Positions 10,622 to 21,417 of a stretch of DNA of 64,000 bases are shown one piece after another; the first letter of the stretch is position 1, and each line of letters starts with the position of its first letter. The stretch spans positions 909,146-973,145 of the forward strand of contig NW_014575558.1 in assembly GCF_000708205.1 (NCBI RefSeq). The letters are read 5' to 3'. The position numbers and the translations under genes were made by a program. The notes below the pieces were generated by a model. That model was not told where the DNA came from. It was given only the letters and a program-made list of their open reading frames with translations, and did no database searches. The stretch comes from Mixia osmundae IAM 14324. Lineage: Eukaryota; Basidiomycota; Mixiomycetes; Mixiales; Mixiaceae.

Positions 10622-13303
10622 ATGGTGCTCTCGCTCAGCAAGACCAGCCAAAGGCTGGCTCGCGTTCAGCGCTCATTGCCGGCATGCGGAAGCCAGGCAC
10701 GAACGCTGGCCACTGCAGCCTCGAGGATCGGTGACACAAAGGTGTCGATGAGCAACTTTGAGAAGGACTCCTACATCAACTATCAGCGAATCGAGGACAA
10801 TCTCGCAGTCATTCGTCAGCGGTAAGTTTGCCACTCATATCGTGCTCGTGTGCCCGCTCAAGCTAGGTTCTGCCAGGCTCAACCGCCCTCTGACGCTGTC
10901 CGAAAAGGTCCTCTACGGTCATTTGGACAATCCTCATGATGCCGACATTCGTCGAGGCGCGTCTTACCTCAAACTGCGCCCCGACAGAGTAGCCTGCCAG
11001 GATGCGACAGCCCAGATGGCTCTACTGCAATTCATGTCTGCCGGTCTGCCTACTGCCGCAGTCCCTACGACGGTCCACTGTGATCATCTCATCGAGGCTC
11101 AGACGGGTGGCGTAGCCGATCTCAAGCGCGCCAACGACATCAATAAGGAAGTCTACGATTTCCTGGCTACTGCCACGGCCAAGTATGGCATCGGATTCTG
11201 GAAGCCAGGCTCGGGCATCATCCACCAGATCATCCTCGGTGCGTGAATGCATTGTCTGTTCGTTTGGGTAGAAGACTGATCTCCTTTGCAGAGAATTACG
11301 CATTCCCAGGTGGTCTGATGATCGGCACTGATTCTCACACTCCCAATGCTGGCGGTCTCGGCATGATCGCTGTCGGTGTCGGAGGTGCAGACGCAGTCGA
11401 TGTCATGTCAGACATTCCTTGGGAGCTCAAGTGCCCCAAGGTCATCGGCGTCAAGCTTACAGGCGCCATCTCAGGCTGGACTACGCCCAAGGGTGAGCCA
11501 TCTTCCTGTTATGCTTATGCCGAAGCTGACAGATCTGACAGACGTCATCCTCAAGGTCGCTGGCATTCTTACCGTCAAGGGCGGCACGGGTGCCATCGTA
11601 GAATATCACGGACCGGGCGTCGAATCACTCTCTGCAACGGGCATGGGCACAATCTGCAACATGGGCGCAGAGATTGGCGCCACGACCTCCATGTTCCCCT
11701 ACAACAAGCGAATGGAAGCCTACCTGAATGCGACCAAGCGCGCACCGATCGCTCAGTACGCCAACTCCTTCGCACACAACCTGAAGCCAGACGAGAACGC
11801 GCAATATGATGAGCTTATCGAGGTCAACCTCAGCGAGCTTGAGCCTCACATCAACGGTCCTTACACGCCCGATCTTGCCACGCCATTGAGCAAATTCGCT
11901 GCGGCGGTCAAGGAGAACGACTGGCCCGCAGATCTGCGTGTTGCCCTCATTGGCTCTTGCACCAACTCGTCCTACGAAGACATGTCCCGCTCTGCGTCCA
12001 TTGCCCAAGAGGCAGCTGATCACGGTCTGTCTGTCAAGTCTGCTTTCACCGTCACACCCGGATCAGAGCAGATCCGAGCGACAATCGAGCGAGATGGTCA
12101 GATGGGTGTTCTTGAGGGAGTTGGCGGCATGGTACTGGCCAACGCTTGCGGTCCTTGCATCGGTCAATGGGATCGTCAGGATGTTCAGAAGGGCGAGGCT
12201 AACTCGATCATCACATCATACAACCGTAATTTCACTGGCAGAAATGACGCCAACCCTGCCACGCGCGCATTCGTCGCCTCGCCTGACATTGTGACCGCGA
12301 TGGCTTTCGCTGGCGATCTCACGTTCAACCCGATGACAGACTCGCTCAAGGGCAAGGATGGCAAGATGTTCAAGTTCTCAGACCCGTCCGGCAAGGAGCT
12401 CCCCCCTCGCGGCTATGACCCAGGCGAGAACACCTTCCAGGAGCCACCTGCGGATCGCGAGAGCGTCCAGGTCGCTGTTGACCCCAAGTCGGATCGTCTA
12501 CAGCTCCTGAAGCCGTTTAGCAAGTGGAATGGCAAGGATGTCACCGATGCGCCTGTGCTGATCAAGGCAAAGGGCAAGTGCACGACCGATCACATCTCTG
12601 CCGGCGGTCCCTGGCTCAAGTTCAGAGGCCATCTCGAGAATATCTCCCAAAACTGCTACATCGGCGCCATCAACGAAGCGAACGACAAGGCCAACTCTGT
12701 CCTCAACCAGCTCACGGGCGAGTGGGACGGTGTCCCCCAAGTCGCAGCTTCGTATAGAGATAAGGGTATTCCGTGGGTCGTCGTCGGTGATTGGAATTTG
12801 GGCGAAGGCAGTAGCAGAGAGCATGCCGCTCTTGAGCCTCGCTTCCTTGGTGGCGCTGCCGTCATCACCCGATCTTTCGCACGTATTCACGAGACCAAGT
12901 GAGCTCACTCTGTATTCCTTGTCGCTCGCCTGACGTTCGCAACAGCTTGAAGAAGCAAGGCATGCTCGCATTGACTTTCAAAGACCCAGCAGACTACGAC
13001 AAGTACGTTGAACCATCCCTTTCTACTTTGCAGCGCTGACGAGGACATACAGGGTCAAGCATGATGACAAGGTCGACATCCTAGGCCTCGACTCCTTCGC
13101 TGAAGGCTCTGAGCTTACCTTGCGACTTAAGCACAAGGAGGGCTCGAACGAAGAGGGTGAGCCTTGGGTTCCTGCTCTCGTGGCACGTTGCTGATTCGCC
13201 CTTTGCAGTCCCGCTCGTTCACTCATTCAATGCTGGTCAGATAGAGTGGTTCAAGAACGGCTCAGCCTTGAACACGATGGCCGCCAAGGCAAAGAAGGCG
13301 TAA
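10622..13303 (+). CDS. ACO1: Aconitate hydratase, mitochondrial
   Basis: Aconitase interconverts citrate and isocitrate in the mitochondrial TCA cycle using a 4Fe-4S cluster. Seven exons (10622-10821, 10877-11238, 11292-11492, 11542-12898, 12946-13002, 13053-13156, 13209-13303) give 791 residues, the usual length for the family. The N-terminus is Ser/Arg/Ala-rich, as expected of a mitochondrial presequence. Recognisable landmarks are [39 protein letters not shown] and [12 protein letters not shown], which carry cluster cysteines, and [19 protein letters not shown] in the swivel domain. All introns are GT-AG and about 50 bp. It marks the first core-gene island after the secreted-protein cluster. 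Confidence 0.97.
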
Positions 13304-13432
13304 ATCACGCTCGATCTTGCTCACGGTCTGGCTTTATTATGAGAGCTGTCTGAAGACTGCATTGCATCTACTGTACGTCTGCGTTGCGCAACTTGGCATC
13401 CTTGGCTGCACCGATGTGATGTCCCGCGTCGA

Positions 13433-14255
13433 CTAGACTGGGCACGAGGTGGGCAGGCGCGCTCGCGGTCTCACCTCACAATTGGATCCAATCTGCTGCC
13501 AGCATTTTGTCACACTGACTGCGCCAGAAGGGAAAATCTGGGCGCAAGTTCGTCCGTCTGATAGATGGAAGCCCTGATAGGGCGTGCAGATCATAGAAAT
13601 GTCAGTCTCGAGCAAATGAAAGTATTGCGCTGTGTTCATTCGTGAGTTCATCAGGTTGCTGAGCAGGGACAGCGCTCACGAGGCGGATTGACCATAGCTC
13701 TAAATCTCCAAGTAGGTACACAGCACGATGAGATGATCTCTGCGCCCTCGCCGATGACGTCGAACGGCTTGAGGCCGTTAGGACCATGCCAGATACGGTG
13801 TGTGCCGCGCATTTCGACATCCGGAATCACAGGCCCCGATAAGGACGGGTCAAAGTCGCATTGGATCGCCTCTGCTGCGTCCACGACTCCTTTCTACCGG
13901 GCTCATCAGAGGATGAAGCCATACTTCCCTTGAGATGGATATGCAGACTCACTTCGCAGTGGAGTTCGCCATCTTCGAGCACGACCTGAGTAGTCACTCT
14001 GAGACTCCTAGCTTGCGCCGCAAATGGCTTATTGTCTACTATGCCGGAGCACAAGACATCGCAGTCCGTCAACCTGACACATTGAAAGGTGCCCTTTCGC
14101 GCTCTGCTCGTCAGCAGAGAGGTTGCGGGGTTGTTGTCGATATCGATGGGATCAGCTAGCTTGGCTGATTTGTCGCTTGGTCTCATGGTTGCCTTGCAGC
14201 CATGCAAGCAGGACAAGAGGAGAGGGAGGCTCGCAAATCGATAGAGCCAGCGCAT
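13433..14255 (-). CDS. Small secreted cysteine protein, family member 8
   Basis: Exons 14255-13953, 13893-13680 and 13629-13433 give 237 residues, with intron phases 0 and 1. A signal peptide (RFASLPLLLSCLHG) is followed by a 40-residue linker, CVRLTDCDVLCSG (C-x5-C-x3-C) and HCE at the exon end. The middle exon has IQCDFDP and IISSCC. The tail has MICTPYQG, TCAQIFP and KCWQ. It stands alone between two core genes. The long linker before the first motif is unusual in the family. Confidence 0.78.
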
Positions 14256-14513
14256 CTGTACACCGTTGGGCACTACCACAGGAAGATGACGATAGGTATG
14301 AACAAGATCAGGGGAGCTACGAGCGATTTTTCACGGATTAGGATGGTTGGCGACGCGTCCTACAGCATCAAGAGCTATCATTTCCACCAAGCTCGGATGC
14401 AATGGTGATCAAGTCGTGTCTCTATAATGCAACAATGCGCTTGTGTGACTTCAGCGCTTTTTCCTGGTGTCCCAATGAAGAAATATCGAAGTGACGTGAT
14501 CGTCTTGACGACG

Positions 14514-16101
14514 TTACGTAGACGTGATTGGAGTGCCTTTGATGACTTGTGTGAACATGCTGAGCGCTGCCTGGCCATATGCCAGCTTACCATAGGTGTA
14601 CGCCGGTACCTCGTGTCCTGCACCATAGAGGCGGAGATACGAAAACTTTGCAGATCCGCTGAAAGCGTTCTTATACAGTCCAGCAGATTGTCCTGCGACC
14701 GTCCAAGCCGAGAAATTCTCAGATTTGTACAGCGAACTGCTCTGGGTTGATAGACTTGAGACGAGTGCTTCCACGCCAACGCTATTGAGGATATAGTCTC
14801 TATCGCCCGAGAAAACGTGAACGCGAACGCCAGCGTTGATGACGGTCTGCAACTGTGGAGAACTGTTGTACATCCAGTCGCCCGTCCTGGCAAAATTGGA
14901 ATAGACTGGACTCGAGCTTTGCTGCCAAGTAGATGTAGCGCCAATGCTTGCCATGAAAGTCGAGTTGGTCAGCAAAGGCGTCAGATCAGCGGGGTAAGGG
15001 TCCGTGCTCGGAAGCGCGTAGAAGTAGACGTCCTGGTTGCCGGCAAGAGGGCTCAGCACGTAGTTGTTGCAGTAGGACTGTGCCGCAGAGCAAACAGAAT
15101 TGCTCGGCTTCGATTGACATGATGCGATCTGACTGAGGCAGCCGCCACTCTTGTACAGTGTCGTATTAGCCTTTGTGATGGTGGCATCTGATACGTGCTG
15201 TCCCGTGGGGTTCGTCTTTGCAAACGTGGGATAGGCAGGGTATTGGACAAGCCCGTTCGTCAAGCCGTCGCCTACGAGCAAGTATTTCAAGGGAATGTTG
15301 ACTGCACCGGTAGGCAGTTTCTGATTATTGGACAAGATCAAAGCTGAGAAGACGGGACCGTAGTGTCCTCCGTAGCTTTCGGTTGCAATCCCGAAGCTGT
15401 TGAGGGGAATGCCAAGATTTGATTGGAAGAGGAGCTGCAGGCCGATGTAGACTGCAGCAGCAGCTTGGGCGGATGTGCCGACGACATTTTGGCCGTAGCT
15501 GTAGCCCGCACCGACGGGTTGATCGATGAAGACCATGTTGGCGACGTTGGTCCAGGATTGCGTGTTGTTGACAAGACTCTTTGAGTCGTTCGTGATGCGA
15601 CATGGACCATTCTCTTGGAACAGACCTATCATGGACGATGAACCGGGTCCGCCTGTACTTGAAGACCATCAGCATTCGGACTGAAATTGCGTAAGATTAC
15701 TTGCCATTGAACCATGCGACGGTGGGCGCTGACGCAGGCGCTTGACGGCTAGCGAAATACCAAAAGAACAAGGACTGGTTTGTTGCAATGTCCAAGTAGC
15801 CAGACACAGCCTTGACGCCTGGCGTGCGCTCACACTGCCCAGAGTTGACGATATAGCGAATCTTCAGGCCTTGGTAAGCACCAGTATAGTTACTAAAGAC
15901 GGTGTAGTTGGGTGTGGCAGCAGTGGACGCATAGGATAGATAGCGGTCTTGTGTAGCCGCTTCATTAGACGATGGCACGCCGCCAATGACGCCTTCAACG
16001 ACAGGGATCTGCCCTCGCTTATAGGTGTTGTCTGATGCGACGAGGGCAGTAGCGACATGCAGCAGTGCCGTCAGTGCGGCCGAGCTCAGCAGTAGGCGCA
16101 T
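14514..16101 (-). CDS. Serine carboxypeptidase (peptidase family S10), secreted
   Basis: S10 enzymes remove C-terminal residues from peptides in acidic compartments or outside the cell. Two exons (16101-15701, 15657-14514) encode 514 residues. A signal peptide (LLLSSAALTALLHVATA) is present. Family landmarks in order are GGPGSSS (oxyanion region), FIDQPVGAGYSYG, TESYGGHYGP around the catalytic Ser, FSGDRDYI with the catalytic Asp, and GAGHEVPAY with the catalytic His. Several NxS/T sites suggest glycosylation. WFNGNTGGPG replaces the more usual WLNGGPG, because the splice joint adds residues there. Vacuolar against secreted location cannot be decided from sequence. Confidence 0.95.
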
Positions 16102-16564
16102 GCTGGGCGTCTATCGGGCAGACTTTGGATATGACGACGGCAGATGTCGAGCGAGTGAGGGCCGCCTGTCCGTCTGCCCGATAAAGGTCGAGTCGTGTGC
16201 TTCTGTCGAGGTGATCGAGGCTACTTTTTGTGTCGCCGCTAGCGTCAATTGCCGGCGCCGACGTGGTGGGGCTGTAGATAATGGCCACGTGTCAGCGTTG
16301 ACTGTGTCACTCGGTCAATCTGAACCGGTATCTCACGCCAGCTTGAGAAGCTGCAACGCTGCCCGCGCGAGTCCTAGCAGACATCATCTCAGCGGGTCTT
16401 CAGGGTGCAGTGCGCCGCATTCCTTGCAGTACATGCACCACAGACCGTCTTCATCCATCACGACTCTTGAGAGCACAAGAGCGCGCATTGTATCAGATCA
16501 ACCTGGTCGTATTGAAGCTGGTGACTGGCTTGCAACTGCGGCTTGACCTTTATGCATCTTACCC
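16102..16564. other. Intergenic interval upstream of the carboxypeptidase
   Basis: About 460 bp between the start codon of the carboxypeptidase and the stop of the next minus-strand gene. It should contain the carboxypeptidase promoter and the terminator of its neighbour. No coding or RNA signal is visible. Confidence 0.5.
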
Positions 16565-17311
16565 TTAGCTCCATGGCCAGCACCACGAGCATGGGGCGTT
16601 CATCTCCTTGACATCGAGTTGTGTGGAGTGACAAGGTTGCACGCCTCTGAGACCGTAGCTCCTCAATACCATGGGCTGACATCCTTCGTAGTCTTTGGAG
16701 CAAACGAGGTTGACTTGCGGTGCCTCCCATTCCCATTGATGTCTATCCACGCTCATGAGAATCACAAAGCTGTCGCTTTTTCAGTCTCGGCGCGATTGAA
16801 CGAGCGCACGACCAGCTGCTTACTTGAAACTGACACGACAGCATCTAGTGATCCCGGGCGTTTCTGCACCAGTCAATTCCCTGATGAGAGTGAAGCTGAA
16901 TCTTGCCGCGTCAGGTTGGCCGAGATATTCCTGCGGCTCGAATTCGAAAGAGCCGATTCGAATGGGGTTCATCTGGCATGCGCTGTGAGAGGCTGATGCG
17001 CTCATGGAACCGTATTGCTGACCCATGTTCTGACAATGTCTCGGTTGCCCCTCCTCTCTCCGACCCGCGTGAGGAACATAGTGATGCTCGCTACCGGCCC
17101 TGTCAATGTTTGGTACAGATTGCAAGAAGAGCAACAACGAACACCAAGCATCTGTCGCCGGATCAAAGACTGTGTCCCGGCTGCATCTGGCCGTGTACGA
17201 CATATTCATGCTGTACTCCTGTGACTGGTCACCACGGTCGCGCGGCAGGATAGGGAGTCCGGGGAAGGCGCAGACTGTCGAAAGACACAAGAGAAGTGCA
17301 AGGTGCCGCAT
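16565..17311 (-). CDS. Small secreted cysteine protein, diverged family member
   Basis: Two exons (17311-16824 and 16742-16565, phase 2 intron GTAAGC...TAG) give 221 residues. The signal peptide is RHLALLLCLSTVCAF. The N-terminal cysteines are spaced differently from the rest of the family, so the C-x5-C-x3-C motif is not intact. The late ITRCC pair and the tail (VCSKDYEGC, QPCHS, APCSWCWPW) fit the family plan. A further intron inside the first exon cannot be excluded: the part around 17050-17110 reads less like protein. Confidence 0.6.
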
Positions 17312-17593
17312 GACCCCCAGGCTCGAGGATGTGCTGGTATTGCGGGAATAGCTAGAAGCAGATTGAATTGGGGCGATGCGAAAATCGTGTACTGCCGCGA
17401 TTTTCCTTACAAAGCAACGATAAAGGGGCCAAGAGTGGCTAGCCAGTACGATACACCGGACGCGAGGTCATGCATTGTTCGGGGTGACGGTATCCCTTTG
17501 GAAGGCGTAGCGACACTAATCGTCCTGATCGCGTTCAGGCCCACGGTAAGTATATTGTCCTAGTGCGGAGGCGAGTCCGATGATGTCCGCAGC

Positions 17594-19652
17594 TCAAGCT
17601 CTGATCTTCTTCCGAGCTTGTGCTTCCGCGGCGCCAGTCGAGCTGTGCTCTACCGCAAAGTGACGCTTGCTGAGCCAAACGCTCTCGGGCACGTAAAAGT
17701 ACGAGACGATGCCCATCATGGTCACTGCAGCCCAAATGGGTGGTCCGAAGTTGAACGTCTGAGCTGTGACCGGGAATTGGTACGGCGAGAGCAATACGGC
17801 CGTGAGAAAGAGCGACCAGATCAACGCGATCCAGCAAAAGGGCAAGGAGAAGGGGCCGTTGTTCCACTTTGCTTCTCTGTACTTGTGCGGCGTGCAGAAG
17901 ACGCGTGCGCCTGCGACGAGAGCGTATGAAGTGATGAGAGGCAGTCCGGCGGCAGATACGAGCGAGGTGAAGGCGACTTGTGATGGCAGGATGGTACAAA
18001 TGAGAGCCGCGGAGACGATCCAGATGAAGAGAACAGCGTTGCGCGGCTGGCCATGCTCGCTAATTCGACTGATCCATATCGAGCCGGGCAGGACGCCGTC
18101 GCGAGCGATCGCATAGATCAGTCGAGAAGCTGCTACGATGGCCAGACTGGTATTCTGTCATCGCTCGATACCGATCAGCGAACGCCGCAATCAAGCTCAG
18201 AGTGGCCGACCATGAAGAGCCCAAAGATTGCAACTGCAGTCATCACAATCTGACCCGCGTTTCCGAGCGCGAGAGCATACAGGTTGACAAAGGGCTGTGG
18301 CGCATCCAACGCAAAGAGAACGTCAAGCGAGGGAGAACAGAGCAGAAAGAGCATGAGCACGGGAAAGGCAAGAATGCCTGTTGCTGCGCATCCCCAGAAG
18401 AGTCCTCGTGCTGTCCTGAGACTTGCTCCTTGCGTTTCTTCAGCGATATGTCCAGCAGCGTCAAATCCTGTCATGACACCCGAAGTCGACAGAAAGACTA
18501 GCATGATATTCCATATATCTGGAGCGCCGGTGCCATTGTAGTAGGTGAGCAGGAAACTAGCCGGCTGAAAGCCATACGTGCGGGCAACGCCGATGGGGAG
18601 CCAGGTCATGGTCATAACGAAATCGATCATGATGATGGCAAAGCTGCCTCTGAAGATCCAGGTAAACACGCGAGGCGGCATGAGATTGGTAAGAATGGCA
18701 AGTGCAAGGAAGACCTGAGCGCAGAGCCATGCGACGAGGCGGTATTCGAAGTTGCTGTAGTCGAGCGGGCCATCAAACGTCGCATGGAAAGCATTAAGCT
18801 CAGATATGAGGAAATTGGTCGTAGCTTGAGTATTACATGCCACAAATGATGTCCATGCAGTAGTGGACCAGAAAGCACTGGCCCACATTGAGAACAGGTC
18901 CTGATCTCGCCGAAGGAGGAAAAAGCGTACGTGACAAAGCCGAAGAGACGCCCGTACTTGGGACCCCCAGCATCGGCTGCCCAGATGTAGATGGACCCCG
19001 AGAGCGGTACGGCTGAACACACTTCGGCCAAGACGGCTGCGATGATGCACATCAAAGGTATAGTCAGCAGGAAGCCAGACCTGCTCTCATCCTCAAGATG
19101 TCTAAAGAGAAAGCGAGTCGAGCATACCAGAGCGCAACCGGACCGCCAGACTTTATGCCGATCGAAAAGAGGATGCGGATACCTGAATCGATGTGATGGC
19201 GTGACATTCTGGTACCCATGACGCAGATTGGTACGTACCGCCGACAAAATAGAGTGAGCCAAAGGCTGCACTGAAGCTCTCGAATTGCTTCCAGCCGCGA
19301 TGCAATGTCTGAAAGATCAGGTGAGACTCGGCCTGCCGTGAGAAAGCAGCGTCACTGTACTTGTGTGTAGCCATACTGGCGCTAAGCATGGTCAACCGAG
19401 TCAGTGCATGCCCAAATGAAACCAAGACAGCCGTCATAAAGCCCTTTCGCGGCAGGGCCCGACGCAACGAGGAGACGAGCCGTCCCAGACATTGAGGCAG
19501 ACAGCACAGTACACCTTGGTCATGAGGTATGCGCGCTTCAAGTGTGCTTGTTGAGGATCGCGTATGGGTGCTGACTCGTCGACTGAGCTTACAAGAACAT
19601 CCTCATCGGAGGGGCCAGACAAGCCGTCCTCATGGCCGCAATTCGCTATCAT
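17594..19652 (-). CDS. Amino-acid/GABA-type permease (APC superfamily)
   Basis: Plasma-membrane or organellar transporter of the amino acid-polyamine-choline superfamily. Exons 19652-19515, 19308-19239, 19182-19128, 19080-18931, 18877-18211 and 18154-17594 give about 546 residues. Landmarks are SLYFVGGIR, SIGIKSGGPVALW (TM1), PLSGSIYIWAADAGGPKYGR, WSTTAWTSF, SGVMTGFDAAGHIAEET and ASRLIYAIARDGVLPGS, all typical of fungal UGA4/choline-type permeases. About 11-12 hydrophobic segments follow the pattern. The N-terminal exon is uncertain: the first intron would be about 200 bp, long for this region, and an alternative start exists at 19374. It is divergent from the thiolase gene. Confidence 0.88.
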
Positions 19653-19894
19653 GTTACGGTCTTGATTGTCAAAATGACACAGTGTTCGCGGAATCAGAAG
19701 TCCAAGCTGGAAGTTGTGCTTTGCAGCCCGAAGTCTGCGTTTGCGGCGAAGACAGTCGACGGTCCTTCTTCGGACGAGATCGGCGCGAGGAATAGAAATG
19801 AATCGAATTGCCTGAAAGCGACGACCTGACAGTCAGCGATTGACCGACCTCCTTCGCGACTTCTGCGAGCATCCGGCAGCTCGCATAAGCCACC

Positions 19895-21304
19895 ATGACG
19901 ACCCAAGCATTCATTGTAGCAGCAAAACGGACGCCGTGAGCTCGAACAGCAAGATCTCGTGGTCCTACCAATTGACATTGCTCTGTGCAGGTTCGGAGCG
20001 TTCGGCGGCAAACTCAAGTCGTTCAATGCGGCTGCACTCGGTGGCTTAGCCTCCAGAGCGGCTATTGCCGAGCTGCCAGAAGGTGTCAAGTTTGACCAAG
20101 TCATCTTTGGCAGTGTGCTCCAGAGCGACAATTCGGGCGCTTACCTAGCGCGGCACGTCGGACACCACGCCAAGCTGCCTGTAGAAGTGCCAGCTCTCAC
20201 TATCAACAGGTACAATGGCATTGCGCGCCCATGTTGATGTGACTGAGCGTGTGTGTGCTCGCGCGTCTGGCAGGCTGTGTGGCTCTGGATTCCAAACGAT
20301 CGTCAATGCCGTGCAAGAGATCAAGCTCGGCGAGAGCAACGTCGTTCTCACTGGCGGCACAGAGAATATGTCCATGGCACCATGTAGGCTCAGACCACTG
20401 CGCAATGCTCAGACGGTTGACATGTCAGGGTAGACACGCTGGCTGGCGCGGCGCGATTTGGATCAAAGTATGGCGTCGATCTCAAGCTGGAAGACTCTCT
20501 CGCAGCAGCATTGACAGATCGCTTCCCTACCGTCACGCCAATGGGTATAACAGCAGAGAATCTCGCTGACAAGTTCGGTATCACGCGAGAAGAATGCGAC
20601 AACTATGCCGTTCAGTCTCAGCATCGATGGGCAGCAGCACAAGAAGCGGGCGCATTCAAAGACGAGATCGCACCCGTCAGTGTACCGGGACGCAAGGGCG
20701 CTGTTGAGTCGTTCGAAATCGACGAACATCCGAGACCCAAGGTCGACTTGGCCGCAATGACTAAATTGCCCGCCGTATTCAAGAAGGGCGGCGTGGTCAG
20801 TGCGGGCAATGCGAGCGGTATCTGCGACGGTGCAGCTGCCAACGTTGTTGCGAGCGAAGAAGGTGTCAAGCGATACGGTCTCAAACCTCTCGCACGAATC
20901 TTGAGCTATCACGTCGTCGCTGTTGAGCCATCTATCATGGGCATCGGACCCGTTCGAGCAATTCAGGGCGCCCTAGAGCGTGCATCGCTCAACATTGACG
21001 ACATCGATCTGTTCGATATCAACGAGGCCTTTGCAGCGCAATGGCTCTCTGTGCAGCGTGAGCTCAAGCTGCCTAATGAGAAGTCCAACATCTTTGGCGG
21101 TGCGATTGGTATGTCGCTCTTCTTCTTCTGTTCAGGAGTTCACTGACAGTTGGTACAGCGCTGGGACACCCACTCGGAGCATCTGGCGCTCGCATCACTG
21201 CCAACCTCGTCCACAACCTCATCAGACTCGACAAGCGATATGCTGTCGGCGCAGCCTGCATCGGCGGCGGACAGGGCATCGCAATCGTACTCGAGCGATG
21301 CTAG
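19895..21304 (+). CDS. 3-ketoacyl-CoA thiolase, mitochondrial ACAA2 type
   Basis: Cleaves 3-ketoacyl-CoA with CoA to acetyl-CoA, the last step of fatty-acid beta-oxidation; the reverse reaction makes acetoacetyl-CoA. Exons 19895-19935, 19991-20209, 20274-20383, 20434-21108 and 21159-21304 give 396 residues. Landmarks are [27 protein letters not shown] with the acylated Cys, [46 protein letters not shown] with the catalytic His, and ACIGGGQG with the second Cys. The sequence follows animal ACAA2 closely. It has no peroxisomal tripeptide at the C-terminus (ends LERC). The ACAA2 type keeps an uncleaved N-terminus, which fits a mitochondrial location. Confidence 0.93.
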
Positions 21305-21417
21305 CTAGATCAATCACACTGAGTCATGTCACACTGACGTAAACACTGAAAATTGCATCGCATGACATTCTCGAGAGGTGTAGCTCCATTCCCTCTGAAC
21401 AGATGCTCACAGCAAGC

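Noticed and set aside
17535-17999. 154-codon minus-strand frame rich in Arg and His
   Set aside because: It is out of phase with the permease, whose own frame over the same bases has TM helices and the ASRLIYAIARDG motif.
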